Below, piece after piece: positions 25,347 to 36,886 of a stretch of DNA of 64,000 bases. Positions within the stretch are counted from its first letter, which is position 1, and each line of letters starts with the position of its first letter. Position numbers and translations under genes: made by a program. The stretch covers positions 1-64,000 of the forward strand of contig OZ017768.1 in NCBI GenBank assembly GCA_963969345.1. The letters run 5' to 3'. The DNA comes from Turbatrix aceti (Eukaryota; Nematoda; Chromadorea; Rhabditida; Panagrolaimidae). A model generated the notes under the pieces. It did not search any database and was not told where the DNA came from. It saw only the letters and a list, made by a program, of their open reading frames with translations.

Positions 25347-25802
25347 TTACAAACGACGACCACGGCGACCGCCCTTTCTCTTGGTGGAGTCGGTAGGGAT
25401 GGGAGTCACGTCTTCGATGCGGCCAATCTTCATGCCGGCACGAGCGAGAGCCCGAAGAGCAGACTGAGCACCGGGTCCGGGAGTCTTGGCCTTGGTGCCT
25501 CCAGTAGCGCGGATCTTGATGTGCAGAGCGTTGATGCCGAGCTGCTTGCAACGTTCGGCAACATCCTGGGCAGCAAGCATAGCGGCGTAGGGAGAAGACT
25601 CATCGCGATCAGCCTTGACCTTCATGCCACCGGTAACGCGGACGATCGTTTCACGGCCCGAAAGATCGGTAACGTGGACAAAGGTGTCGTTGAACGAGGC
25701 ATAGATATGGGCAACGCCGAACACGTTTTCGCCTTCCTTGACTTGGGGCCCAAGGCTGACGACGGGCTGCTCCTCACGAACCTTACCTTTACGACCGGCC
25801 AT
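25347..25802 (-). CDS. RPS14: 40S ribosomal protein S14 (uS11)
   Basis: Component of the small ribosomal subunit platform that contacts 18S rRNA near the decoding region. A single uninterrupted frame of 151 residues, exactly the animal length. It begins [20 protein letters not shown], has the conserved core [19 protein letters not shown], and ends [19 protein letters not shown], the basic tail that binds rRNA. Start ATG 25800-25802. No coding intron, unusual in this window where most genes are split. The 3' end faces that of the DB-module gene about 200 bases away. Confidence 0.98.
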   Translation of the reverse strand: MAGRKGKVREEQPVVSLGPQVKEGENVFGVAHIYASFNDTFVHVTDLSGRETIVRVTGGMKVKADRDESSPYAAMLAAQDVAERCKQLGINALHIKIRATGGTKAKTPGPGAQSALRALARAGMKIGRIEDVTPIPTDSTKRKGGRRGRRL

Positions 25803-26488
25803 CTTGAGTTTAGATTACTGTCTGAACTGAAAATACGTAACATGTTATTAGCCGTCAAGCAATCAGCGCGCAAAAAACGACAAAAAGTAAAGAAAAAACA
25901 AGCGAAGCAATCAAAATATGTAAAGCAGCTACAAACTCAACCTTTTTCCCGGACTATTGAGTCCGCAACGCATAAACGGAACAGAAATGTATCAACCAAA
26001 AGCAACTGTGCGGCAAAAACTGTTATACATACGTCAAAAACTCATAAAAAAATAAGAAAACCGACGACAACGAAAACCGATAATAAAACCAACAAATTGC
26101 ACCTATCTATCGGCTTTTAACTGGGCATATCTATATCCAGCAGACAGGAACAACACAACTACAACTTCGTTGAGCAAGAATTTACAGAAAATGACCAAAA
26201 ACCACGAAGCTAGGCCGAAAACAAAGGAGATTTGACGGAAAAACACAGGAAAGCGTCGAGTAATGGGAGGCGAAGCGACATGAGAGAATTTTTCGCCACC
26301 TGACCAAAGCGCGTGCGCATCCAACACTGTGGTTAGTTGCGAGCGTCCGGTTCGCACTCTGCTCGCTACTTTCGTTCATTCTGTTTTCGTTTTTTTTTTC
26401 ATTTTTATTGCTACCTTTACAGCACTCAATCTACCGTACTTCATTTTGCTTTTCTGTCGCTGACTTTGCCGACTAAGCAGAAGGGCGG
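25803..26488. other. Intergenic region between RPS14 and COA5
   Basis: Contains the promoter and 5' UTR of RPS14. Open frames (for example 25521-26120 plus) extend from the antisense of RPS14 into Lys/Asn-rich low-complexity sequence and are not considered genes. Confidence 0.55.
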
Positions 26489-26828
26489 TTAGAGATCGCC
26501 TTTTCGTCCTCGGAAACGCGAACGCATGTCAATCTGAAGTACAAAAGGGCGTTATATGTTTTTAGAGGCAGGTAGAACTCACGAGCGATCGCTTGCAATC
26601 GCTAAAGTTGTTTAGGAGGACGAAGCAGCGCTCGGGAACAGTGCCGTCGTGAGCCTTGATACATTCGGCTGCGGGGCGACGATCGAGTTGGACGCAGGCA
26701 GATTCTTTGATGCAACGCTTGAGCTCCTGTCGTAGACGATCGCAGGAACGACCTGTTTTTTCGATGCGGTTCATCTCTTCATCCGCGAATTCCTGCGAGG
26801 ATTGGGTATGCGTACTCGCTGCCATCAT
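26489..26828 (-). CDS. COA5: Cytochrome c oxidase assembly factor 5 (PET191 family)
   Basis: Small twin-CX9C-type protein of the mitochondrial intermembrane space needed for complex IV assembly. Two exons, 26828-26583 and 26533-26489, joined across a 49-base intron, giving about 97 residues. The Cys pattern CDRLRQELKRCIKESACV, then ECIKA, RCFVLL and DCKRSL fits the family. The second exon supplies the diagnostic end IDMRSRFRGRKGDL. I start at MMAASTHTQ (26826-26828); an in-frame ATG at 26910-26912 would add 28 residues lacking family similarity, and a possible UTR acceptor (TCTGCAG) lies between them. Same strand as RPS14 and NOP14. Confidence 0.88.
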
Positions 26829-27043
26829 TGGGAAATTGTCTGAATTTGCTGCAGATTTCTGGAAAACGGCATCATGCCCTGTTATTCGACGAATATATAG
26901 CTCCTTTTGCACGGAAAACCCAATTTTTTCAAAAAATGATCGGAATTCAACCGCTCAAACTTTCGACCGACCATTCAACTGAACAAACTATTCTTTCATG
27001 AAAAAAGTTCAAAAACAAAAATTCAACAACAAAAAACAAGTGG

Positions 27044-30000
27044 TCAAAACTTCTTGGAGAGCTTCCGTTTCGCGTATTCTGACTGCTCGCCCTGGAGGAG
27101 GTTGATGATGCGCCTCGTCTTGGTATCTCGTTCCCGCTTGAGCTCTTCCATCTTTTCGCGTTGTTTCGAAGCCAAGTATTGTGCATCGCGGCGAAGTTCC
27201 TTGATCGCACCACGCTTCTCCTTGCGGACCAGTTTTTTGAGACGTTTTTCTTCGCTGCCGGGTTCGCTGCGGTGTTCGTGGAACTTGGGCTTTGCGGAGT
27301 CAAAGAACGGCAGAATAACGGGGTCCAGCATCTTGATCATGCTGAAAAATTAAAAAAAAATAAACCAGGAATCAAAGTCAAATGCACTCACGGAATTTTT
27401 TTGGTCATTTTTCTCTGCCGATCGCTTCTCGGCTTGGAACCCTCAATTTTACGGTCCAACTTTTCAGTCAACCCGCGCAGCTGCTCCTTGAGTTCGGCGG
27501 GATAAAAGTCATCCGAGTCCATTCTCTTGAGCAGCGCAGCATGTGGCCTAAAAATGGCTTCGAAAGACGTCACCTGGAGTGCGTATAGATCCGAGGTCCT
27601 GTCGATGACGTCCAGTAGCGACTTAAGCAACTGCACCTTCATTTTTTCAGCGTCAAATAATTTCAGGTTTTTCAGAAACAAATCCGCAATACTGAGCTTT
27701 TCTGTCGGCATGACTTCTCGCTTTTGAGCGAGTCTCAGCATGTCTGGGATGCCGTTTTTGCGAGGCACATTCCGGTGACTAAATGAGTCGTTCAGAGAGT
27801 CCGTTTCGGTCTTCTTGACGGCCAATTGGAGTAAAAGTCGCGTCGTGGCGACGATTTCGGGGATGTATCGCTTCGAAACAGCGACCCACTTGAGGAGGAT
27901 GTTGACAAGCAGGATCTTGACTCCAGCTGCATGTAGCGAGTCCACAGTCGACAGGCAAAGTACCTCTATGGCGAAGAAGAGTGTCGGCGAGCAGACATGA
28001 TGATAAAAATCGGAGGTCGGAAAAAGTTCTGCGATTGCGACGAAAAAAGCGAGAATGTCAAAAGTCGGGACGGGCTTCGAAACTGCCGCCGAAGTGGGAC
28101 GGTATTGATTGCGCTTGTACACGAGCAGACTCCTCGCTGCGCGGACGGAAGCGTCGATGTTGATGGTCACGAGTCGACGGAGGCATTCGATGACAGGGGG
28201 AAGCTTCTCGACTTCCAAGTGCCTGGCCAGCGAGTCAAAGAACCTCAGGAACAGCCTAAAAGTACGGCCAAGGTCCCGTCGGTTGGTCTTATTCGCGCCA
28301 ACAGGGTGGCACTGGATGAGTCTTTCGGCAACAGCTGGCCACTGATCGACGTAGAATCGGGCAAAGAGGCGTCTGCAGGCGTCAAAGTCTCTTGGAAGGC
28401 CAATTTGCTTTGGCAGAAGGTCGTTTTCGGCCTTCGTGACGCCAGTAGCGCGTGTTTTGAGTTCGGGGAGAGCGTGATCGACGCCGTCATCTTCCTCGTC
28501 ATTGTCTCCTTCGATGTTCTCAGCTTCGTTGTCGGAAACCTCTTCATCTTCAGCTTCATCATAGCCATCTTCAGCCTCCTCGTAGTTTTCTTCATCCTCA
28601 ACGTCACCAGCTGCATCTTCGGCGTCCTCATCCTCAACATCGTCAGTGTAGAAATCATCAATTTCCTCGTCGGCTGCGACGGGGCGTCCTTGGACGACAA
28701 TTTCGGTCTAAAGGTTTAAAAAATGTAATTCAAAACATTGTAGGCCTAAAAAAATCGAAACTCACCAATTTTGACTTCAAAACGCTGCCAGCTTGATCAA
28801 AATCAAGCATTTCAGAGGTTTTTTTGTCTTTCTTTTTGGGCACAGTAATCGGAACATCCTCATCGACGCCCTTCTGTCGTCCAGTGTCGCCCTCATCTTC
28901 AGAATCGGATGCCATCCGTTTTCGTCGTTCCGATTCCAATACGGCCAATCTGACGACTTCCTTCTCAGCCTTGTGTTTGTCCGAAACAACAGGTCGTGCC
29001 CGTCGGATTCCGCCTTCCATGAGGGTATTGTACTGCAAATAAAAACAAAAAAACTTAAAAATTACGACAAAAAAACCCACGATATCTTCGTAATCATCAG
29101 ACGGTGGTAGAGCAGCAACAGATTTCGCCTGTTCTTCACGATTTTTTGCGATAGCTGTAGACTCGATAACGCCCTGTTGAAGCATGTGCTTGAAGCGATC
29201 GTCAGCGCTTTCGGTATCAACAAGAACGTCCGATTTGGCAAGTTGTTTGAGCGCCTTGGCATGCTTGCTTTTGTTAACGATTTCGTCGATTAGCTCTTTT
29301 CTGAAAAAAATTCTTTTGAACGGAAAAAACTGACATTGGAGAAAAACAATTTCGGAAACGATAAATTTTATATAATTTTTATTTTGACTGAAATAAAAAC
29401 TAGAATACTAGTTTTCCTAGTTCCTCCCGCCTTTACTTTAACTAACCTGCTAAACTTCTTGACAGTGCCATCTTCATCACGGATCTTGATAGCCTGCCCT
29501 CCGCCGCCAAAGTTGGACAACGCAACGACGTCAGCACTGAGTTCCTCGTCTTCGTCGTTGAAGCGCACCGTCTTCTCGAACCTCTGGACTTCCGTAAGCG
29601 CCGCGCCCTTGTGGGTGAGCTGTATACCTTAAAATCAACCGTGTTCTATACATCCTTAACAGCGTAGATTGTCTCACCTCCGTCCGTATCGTCATCGAGG
29701 TTAAACTTGCTTTCTTTCTGCTTTCGAATGGCTTTAAACCTCATAGCCGCCTTTTCTTCCTCGGGAAGACGTTCTCTCTCGCCCAAGCGGTCGTCTTTGA
29801 TCTAAAATTGAGCTTTTCAGTAAATCTGAGCCCAAGGGCAGTTCACAAACCTTGTTGACGATGCCCATTCGTTTGTACTCGACACCGAGAGTGGCTTCTC
29901 GCTTCTGAATGGCTTTCGACGCAGCAGCGAGTGGCTTACCGACTGGCACATAGTTGGACGCACCTTTCGCGGTCTAAAATGAAATCCAAAAAATAGAGAA

Positions 30001-30128
30001 AAAAAAATGCCAAACGAACTTACGTGCGATCGCTTGTGCGCAAACTTCAGATCAAAGGGATTTGGCTTCTCGATGCGATCACGCTTCTCGCGTGGCTTCC
30101 TGGCCTTTTTACCACCTGTCTTACCCAT
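27044..30128 (-). CDS. NOP14: Nucleolar protein 14 (18S rRNA processing)
   Basis: Component of the small-subunit processome required for 18S rRNA maturation and 40S export. Eight exons: 30128-30024, 29973-29851, 29801-29678, 29627-29447, 29300-29081, 29032-28766, 28707-27392, 27341-27044, total 877 residues, close to the animal homologues. N-terminus MGKTGGKKARKPREKRDRIE, then NPFDLKFAHKRSH, the family signature. A basic region follows, then a long acidic stretch (DDFYTDDVEDEDAEDAAGD onward). The conserved helical core contains FRLFLRFFDSLARHLE and LRRLVTINIDASVRAARSLL. The C-terminal helix has KLVRKEKRGAIKELRRDAQY and ends KRKLSKKF. All phases agree. Likely nucleolar. The two neighbours downstream (COA5, RPS14) share the strand but spacing of 200-700 bases does not suggest an operon. 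Confidence 0.95.
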
Positions 30129-30281
30129 TTGTAAACAAAAAATCAGTAATTTAAGAGACAAGAATCACAAAATTTACGCTCAAAGCATGAAAACGTCAAA
30201 AATAGACGAAAAAAAGCAAGGTACAAACAGAGAACACCTTGCGCGCATAGTGTCCTCTGACAAAAATCATTACATCCAAAA

Positions 30282-30750
30282 CAGGGATGGGTGAACGTTC
30301 ATGTTCGTTCGGGTTTGTTCATGAACAAATCCAAAATTTGTTGTTCATGTTCGTTCATGAACAATATTTAAATGAACGTCTTTGTTCATGTTTGTTCACG
30401 AACAAGGCTAAATTTTTCGAACAGAAAGAACGAACAAAATGAGCGATCTTTTATTGATTTCTGCCAACATTACTGATTTGCGCAACCGTCTCGGTTATGA
30501 GTATCTAAGCGGATTACTGTTTATTTTTGCCACCAAGTTTAAGTTCAAAAATAATAGTAGCTTTTGATTTCATTTTCGATTATTCTGGCAAAAATAAAGG
30601 TTAAAAATGAAGTTCAGCCTTTATAATTTGTTCATTTTGTTGGTTCACGTTTGTTCGTGAACACGATTGAAAGTGTTCACGTTTGTTCAAAATTAACAAA
30701 AAGTTCATGTTTGTTCATGAACAAAAAAATCAAGTGTTCACCCATCTCTG
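30282..30750. mobile_element. Non-autonomous hAT-type MITE, 469 bp
   Basis: Exact 8-bp target duplication ATCCAAAA at 30274-30281 and 30751-30758. Termini CAGGGATGGGTGAAC and, reverse complemented, CAGAGATGGGTGAAC, a typical hAT end. Many copies of GTTCATGAAC/TGTTCATG lie within about 120 bases of each end. The middle is AT-rich with no transposase frame. It lies 18 bases beyond the stop codon side of the secreted Cys-rich gene at 30776. Confidence 0.93.
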
Positions 30751-30775
30751 ATCCAAAACTTTATTATGAATCAAA

Positions 30776-31471
30776 TTACTTCACAATAACCGAACACAGA
30801 GCAAGTTGATCACACAACTCATCTGCGTTGGTAGGTTGAAGAGATCCATCGCCCCCTGTCTTCATGGCAAAAAGGGTTCTGTCGGGCGTGATATCGTTTC
30901 CAGACAACGGCACACTTTTTTTCACTGTCCGAGTGCACTGTCTGCCATTCGTGGAAACAACGTTGTTGTACGAATGCTCCTTTTCGCAAGGAATGTAGCA
31001 TCCAACTTGAACAAGTGTGTTTGCCCCCTGCTTGTCTACGATTTCTTCTGAAAAACAATCCAAGTTACGGTACTTACGATTTTCAAAAAACTCACTCTTG
31101 ACATAGTTGTACTCATCATTGTTGTCAATGGTATCAAGTTTGAGATTTCCGTCTTGCAATGAACAGACGTTATCCGGCAAACAGTGCCATGCATTACCCT
31201 TCACCGAAACAATCTTGTAGCACTTGGTGTAACCGTTGTACTTTTTCTGGATATAATCCTTGGGGCATCCTACCAAAAAGTCGTCGTTGCATTGACTTCC
31301 TCCGCCCGACGACAGCATCCGGGTGCTCACCGAACACCGCTCCTTGCCGTCGATATTTTCCGTCCTGAACGGTTGTCCACAAAAGTTGCACATTCCCGGA
31401 TGCAGGGACAAAACGACGCAGAGTGCGACAACAGCAGCTGACACGAATCGCCAACCCATCGCACAAGACAA
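30776..31471 (-). CDS. Secreted Cys-rich protein, unknown family
   Basis: Signal peptide at the N-terminus (GWRFVSAAVVALCVVLSLHP), then about 185 residues with some 16 cysteines, for example NFCGQPF, QCNDDFLVGC, KCYKIV, WHCLPDNVC, GCYIPCEKE and LCDQLALC. Probably an extracellular disulfide-rich protein; I do not recognise the family. The open frame runs through a likely intron at 31048-31095 (GTGAGT to TTTTTCAG), 48 bases, in frame and stop-free. Removing it gives 215 residues and joins YVK to KEIVDK. Two start codons, at 31469-31471 and 31457-31459, both precede the signal peptide. An AATAAA on the minus strand (30760-30765) lies just before a hAT element target duplication. Confidence 0.75.
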   Translation of the reverse strand: MSCAMGWRFVSAAVVALCVVLSLHPGMCNFCGQPFRTENIDGKERCSVSTRMLSSGGGSQCNDDFLVGCPKDYIQKKYNGYTKCYKIVSVKGNAWHCLPDNVCSLQDGNLKLDTIDNNDEYNYVKSEFFENRKYRNLDCFSEEIVDKQGANTLVQVGCYIPCEKEHSYNNVVSTNGRQCTRTVKKSVPLSGNDITPDRTLFAMKTGGDGSLQPTNADELCDQLALCSVIVK

Positions 31472-31676
31472 CTGGCAGAATCGATTTCAACTTGTCGAGG
31501 TTTTTTTCACGGGTTTTTATAGCAGCGCAGGTTTGAAAGTTCATATTCAAATTTGATAAATTTTTGCATGACAAAAGCAAGTGGGAATCAGAAGAAAGAC
31601 ACGGCAGCAAAAAAGGACGTTCCTTTGATTACATAGCACTTGACAAGCTCCGAGGTCGCGTATAGTCGACGACACG

Positions 31677-33127
31677 ATGCCTTCACAGGATGACTCGGAT
31701 GAAGCTCAGGAGCGTCGCCAGAAACGCAGGGTAGAGCGTACGCAGAAGACTACCACCAATCGTACAGCGATGACTTCTACGAGTTGGTGAAAAAATTTTG
31801 TTGTTTGCCAATTTTTTTTTATTTTTTGTAGAAAAAAAAACATCAACAACACGCAATTCCACCCTTGATCGGAAGAAGGAGTCTAGTTCAGATTCGTCCG
31901 ATTCTTCGACATCCGACTCGTCTCACCGCAAAAAGCTTTCAAAGTCGAAGAATAAGAAGAAACTCGATGCCTCGAAGAAAGGCTTTTTGACGGCCGCTGA
32001 GCGCCCGAAACTTGCAAAGGGTGACGTCGTGACCGGCATGACGATGAAGTTCGAAGTCGTCGTTCTCCTGGGTTCCGGTGGCTTTGGTGACGTCTACAAG
32101 GTGAAGCCGAGTGGGGGCGTAAAGGTGGACTACGAGTTTGCTGCCATGAAGACGGAGTTACTCGATGAAACTAACAATCCCATGATGAATCGTCTCAAGT
32201 GCGAGTTGACTATCCTGCGAATGTTCAAGGATCTCACACAAGAGAAGAGAAATCACTTTACCGACATGTATGATCGCGGTATCACCCCAAATTTCAAATT
32301 CATCGTCATGGAACTTGTCGGAAAGTCTATCTACGACTTGCAGAAAGATCAGAAAAAGCGAGAGTTCAGGTAATGTCAATTACGATTTCTCGTGGGCACA
32401 TTGTATTGTTTTCCTGTGTGTAAAAAAATCCAAAAATTTGCAGCATGACGACCGCATTAAAATTGGGAATCCAGACGCTGGAGGCGATCCAAACCCTGCA
32501 CGATCTCGGTTACCTTCACCGGGACATCAAGCCTCAAAACTTCAGCATCGGGCTCGGCCGCAAAGAAAGCAAAGTCTACATGCTGGATTTTGGCATCGCC
32601 CGTCGTTACGTCAAGAAGGACGGCAGCAAGGTGCTTCGTGTTCCGCGAAAGAACGTCAAGTTTCTCGGTACGATCAAATACGCATCCCGTGCGTGTCACA
32701 AATCCAAGGAACAGAGCAGGAAGGATGACCTTGAGCCGTGGATATTCATGCAGATGGAGTTTATCGATATCAATAGCGTCTTCTGGAATACCTGTCGTGA
32801 CCGAATGGAGGTGCTTTCTATGAAGGAAAAACTCTTTTCCGGTGAAGCGCCAGTCAAAAAGTTGGAGCGCATTCCACTCGAATTTTCGCGCATTCTTCAG
32901 TACATTGATGACCTGTCTTTTACATCGGCTCCTGACTACGAGTTCATCAATGCCATGATAAAGCAGGCAGCCGAGGGATCCGAGTGCAATATGGAAGACG
33001 TTTTTGACTGGCAGGATGGATGCAAGGCTTCAAAGAAGCGTAAGACCTTCAAACGGGTAAGTTTTTTTACCAAAAATTGAACGTTTGTTATTTTTTTCAG
33101 CCTGGAAAGGGTGGCATTTTTGGATGA
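31677..33127 (+). CDS. TTBK/CK1-superfamily protein kinase
   Basis: Four exons (31677-31782, 31832-32369, 32444-33056, 33101-33127) encode 427 residues. The N-terminus is Ser/Lys-rich (SSDSSDSSTSDSSHRKK). The kinase domain shows the glycine loop LGSGGFGDVYKV, lysine in FAAMKTELL, catalytic loop LHRDIKPQN, DFG in MLDFGIARRY, and TIKYASRACHK in place of an APE motif. RKDDLEPW follows, as in the tau-tubulin-kinase group that is greatly expanded in nematodes. All catalytic residues are present, so activity is plausible; substrate unknown. The tail is short and ends PGKGGIFG. The first intron uses the donor GTTGGT; the last exon is only 27 bases. Convergent with the first FABP gene, whose 3' end lies 113 bases away. 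Confidence 0.9.
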
Positions 33128-33239
33128 AGGTCAAATGGATCGCGAGAAGGATCAGGAGCGATGACAATTGTAAACTTTTATTGTGTAAACATTTCGCTTG
33201 AATGTGATAGTATGGCATAAACATAAATTGTATAGCTTT

Positions 33240-33904
33240 TTAGTCGTCTTTGTGGTACCAACGCTTTGCTGTCACGCCATTGGTTGTCATGTACTGCAAA
33301 TGTGTTGCGTATTAATCAAGGAGTGTTTTCAAGAAATAAAATTCGCAAGCTGATACTTTTGCCGCAAAAATTGTACTTTTTTTGGGAAAATAGTCAATCA
33401 GTCTTGTTACAAAAAACTGAAAAAACTAACCATTAAGAGCAACTTATCGCTTTCCGGCTTGTAATGGTACAGCTCAGGCTTGGATTCACTATCCGGATCG
33501 AGTGGAACGTGATCCTCATAAAGGGCTCCATCCTCAGGATTGTAGTAAAACTTTATCCTATGCTGCGTATCGTCGACGAAACTTCCCTCGAATTCCTTGT
33601 TAAACGGAATGTTGAGCCAGGAAATAGATTTTGTACTGGTGTGAACCATGACGTTGTATCGCTTTGGCCTTGCGGCTTTCTCAAAAACCTTGGTGATGGA
33701 CGCCGCCTTGATGAGCTGCCGGGTGAACCAGGAGTAACCTTTGGCTTTGAGATACTCGTCAAAGTTTTCCGACTTACCAACCGACCACTGGCCTAGAAAT
33801 TGGGGAGGCCAAATGTCTGAATTCATGTTTTGTGTGAAATTTGCCATGGCACCGACGACACCAATGGTCAAAGCCACGAAACACAAACCCCGGCCGCACA
33901 TCAT
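33240..33904 (-). CDS. Secreted nematode fatty-acid-binding protein 1
   Basis: Two exons, 33904-33431 and 33293-33240, encode 175 residues. Signal peptide MMCGRGLCFVALTIGVVGAM, then a FABP/lipocalin-like beta barrel beginning FLGQWSVGKSENFDEYL, with helix-turn-helix lid AKGYSWFTRQLIKAASITK and the C-terminal strand GVTAKRWYHK that carries the usual Arg and Tyr of the fatty-acid site. The secretory signal plus the KSENFDEYLKAKGYSW block fit the nematode-specific nemFABP class (As-p18, LBP-1/2/3), which carries lipids in extracellular fluid such as perivitelline or pseudocoelomic fluid. The intron just before the last strand is shared with FABP 2, showing recent tandem duplication. A possible N-glycosylation site (NFT) follows the signal. 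Confidence 0.88.
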
Positions 33905-34160
33905 GCCAAATACGATTAAGCTTAACCACAGCTTAACGCCTCTTAGAATTTTTCAAACCCCCAGATTAACTCCGCCTTCTTTTCATAGACAGACAGAATC
34001 AAATTTATTGCCGCCAGAACAAAACAGTAAACTGAAGAGGAGCGGCGATGAGACAATGGAAAAATCAGTGGGCAACAATAGAAAGAAAAAAATCAATGCG
34101 TAAACAGAATGGAAGAAACTCGGATGATTGGCATCATTGTTGTATCCGTCGTGGTTCAAA

Positions 34161-34806
34161 TTATTTAACCTTGTTGTACCAACGCTTGGCAGTGATGCCG
34201 TCGGCCGTCATGTACTGAAAAATAAACGGCATTAGAAAAGTACATATTTGAGTTTAAGAGGCGAAAACATGGTCGTTTTCTTTGCTTCAAGAAACGAATT
34301 AATCTATTTTTGGAGGGAAACAAACAAAAAAAACTAACCATGATGATGGCATCTGAGCCATCTGTCTTGTAGCTGTAGAGCTCGGGCTTGGCTTCACCAG
34401 AGTCGTCGACCGGGACGTGGTTTTCGAAAAGTGTGTTGTCCTTATAGTAAAACTTGACCTTGTGCTGAGCACCATCGACGTATTCACCGGTAAATTCCTT
34501 GTTGAAGGGAATGTTAATCCACTTGACGGACTTGGTCGTAGTGTCAATGTTGACGTTGTAGCGATTGGGTTCAGTGCCCTTGGCAAAGGTCTTGGTGATA
34601 GAGGCGGCCTTGACGAGGGCACGAGTGAACCACGAATAGCCTTTGGCGACGAGATACTCATCAAAGTTCTCTGACTTTCCGACTGCCCACTTTCCAAGAA
34701 ATTGGGATGGAAACTCATTAGTTCCAGCAGCGGCTCCAGCACCTGAGACAGAGACAATGACGACGGTGACAAGCGTCAGGGCAAGAAGAGAAAAGCGATA
34801 CAACAT
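34161..34806 (-). CDS. Secreted nematode fatty-acid-binding protein 2
   Basis: Two exons, 34806-34339 and 34214-34161, encode 173 residues with the same intron position as FABP 1. Signal peptide MLYRFSLLALTLVTVVIVSV, then FLGKWAVGKSENFDEYLVAK, GYSWFTRALVKAASITKTF, NKEFTGEYVDGAQHKVKFYY and a C-terminal GITAKRWYNKVK. Start ATG 34804-34806 is chosen because it opens directly on the signal peptide; the frame continues upstream without a plausible start. Role as for FABP 1: extracellular lipid carriage inferred from the nemFABP family. It lies about 260 bases upstream of FABP 1 on the same strand. Confidence 0.9.
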
Positions 34807-35652
34807 CCTGAAATGTCTAGCAACAGTCAGACTGATGTGTGATGGCCACAAAATGCAGCAGCACTTGCCGTCGTATATTCCAGCAAAGGTCGACACGACA
34901 CGCCCCACCCCCAAAAACTCTCCTGCCCTCCTGTGCGGATCTTTGCGTTTCCAACCGTTCTCTCTCGCTGTTGTGTAGAGAAACAGAAGGCGATGAACGA
35001 GCGAAGGATCTTTGAACGCGGGGGAAAACAAATGCTCCCTACATCGCGCATAACTTCAGAGCGCTTTGATGCCATAAAAATTTTTTTGTCACACATAGCA
35101 AAAAATAAGGTAAAGGTTAAAGTGTGGTGTGGGAAAAACCGGTTATCACAGTGATAATAACAATTTTGACCACACTACGGAATCGTTTTTATTCAGTACA
35201 TGTCACGTTTTTCTTATTTCATTTTGCGAAAATCAAAAAGCAAAATCATGGTTCGCTAAACGAATGAATAAATGCAAAAAAATCGTAGGAATGTATTGAC
35301 GATTACCGGGTGATTCATGATACATAAGTAAGAATACTAAATAGTAGTTTTTTTTATATTAAAATGTTAAGGTCACAGAAGTTCATTCTATCAGATAGTG
35401 TAGGGGGAGAGTTCGGATGCGCAACTTGAAATTCAAATCACCTGCCGTGTTTTCCAGAAACTAAGAAACTTGTCCAACTTGGGAAAGAAAATTAACAAAA
35501 ACTTTTACTATATGTATTACTGGATTGTTTTTCCGATGTTATGTGCTCACTTAAACCATAATGAATCTATCTTCTTGCACTAAAGGATTCCATACCAAAG
35601 ACTGATTGTCGGCACTTTGGCTTTAATAGTACACAAATTGGTTTACTCTATT

Positions 35653-35708
35653 GATAACTAACCACTGAGTAATGGTGAAATCAATAAATAAATAAATAAA
35701 TAAATAAA
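35653..35708 (+). repeat. LINE 3' tail, very short copy
   Basis: GATAACTAACCACTGAGTAA then TGGTGAAAT and an AAAT repeat, matching the 3' end of the element at 17343-17386. Only the last 55 bases remain, typical of 5' truncation at insertion. Confidence 0.75.
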
Positions 35709-36108
35709 TGGCAGACATATGACAATGAATGGGGAGTCAGTCAGTCCTCACAAATCAAAATGCTTACTATACTTTTATTATACTTTTATCGTTTAAAAAT
35801 AAACTGAGGCACTTTTTCAAGGTTTGATATGGGGGCTTCAATAACACCACATGAGAACGATAAAATATTTGTTTTTTTATAAGCCCGTAAGGCCGTTCGC
35901 ACAACAACACTGTGCAATCGGGGAAAAATAGGACGAGCGTTGTGTTGTGTATAGCCTGGTGATTTTGTTTGCTATAATACAAGACAATGCATCAGCAGCT
36001 GTGCTACAAGACATGTGGTGCCTGCCCCCCCCCCCCACATGTTTAAAGATCAAATTGCCTTTGCTACCCGATTTACAATCACAACCTAAGCTGATCACTC
36101 ACTTTTAG

Positions 36109-36236
36109 GGGGTCAAAAAGTGAAAAAAATACATTTTAAGGGGTCAAAAAACGAATACTAAAGGTTCGCAACGTGCTGCAGCGGGGGTCAAAAAGTGAAA
36201 AATAAACGAATACTAAAGGTTCGCAACGTGTTCTAA
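36109..36236 (+). repeat. Two-copy direct repeat
   Basis: GGGGGTCAAAAAGTGAAAAA followed by ACGAATACTAAAGGTTCGCA is present twice in tandem (from 36109 and from 36185). The first copy has an extra 25 bases containing AAGGGGTCAAAAA. No coding sense is evident. Confidence 0.75.
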
Positions 36237-36886
36237 TGTCTTGAATAAACTTGAATTCGTGTGTAGCCTACATATTATAAAATACCATGCCCTAGAGCAC
36301 TAAAGAAATACAAAAAAATTATAAACGTGCACACTTTGTACACCTGTAGTTTGCCGTGCAGTACAAAGACAATACAGATGATGTTTGATGCTAGCACCGC
36401 CTGTTTCGTTAATTAGTCAGAGCTGAAGAAAATACAATTAGTAAATGTGTTTATAAGTAGCTGTTTATAAAAATATATAAACAATGACTACGGGTATTGA
36501 CAGGGGATATTAAAAAAACGGAATTGTGTTATCTTACTTATCAATTATACCCAGCATACAAGAAAACTATTTCGTTCTTGACAAGCTTTAACGACTCGCT
36601 TGCTAATGTTAGCAATTTACTTTTACAACCTGTTGCTATGTATTTTATACGAGGTCACATTATTTTCAATGATTTTAAGCAATGTGGCCGACGATTATTT
36701 CTAGCAATGTTGATGTGCATCTGTATAAGTTATTATTTTTGACGGGGGTTTCTTTAGAATAATAAGAAAAAATTTAGATATTTTTTAGGTTAGAAAAGAT
36801 GGGCGTAATAACTAAATATTTACAAAGAGAAGATTTTATATCGCAAGAATACATTTTTGCAATAATAAACAAATCGGACTTGAAAG

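Noticed and set aside
25521..26120. 199-codon plus-strand frame
   Set aside because: Its first half is antisense to RPS14 and the rest is Lys/Asn low-complexity sequence.
27997..28719. 240-codon plus-strand frame inside NOP14
   Set aside because: It is the antisense of the long, codon-biased NOP14 exon, which is supported by family similarity.
26489..30128. Nematode-type operon of RPS14, COA5 and NOP14
   Set aside because: Same strand, but gaps of about 690 and 215 bases, and no SL2-like signal recognised; not enough to claim co-transcription.
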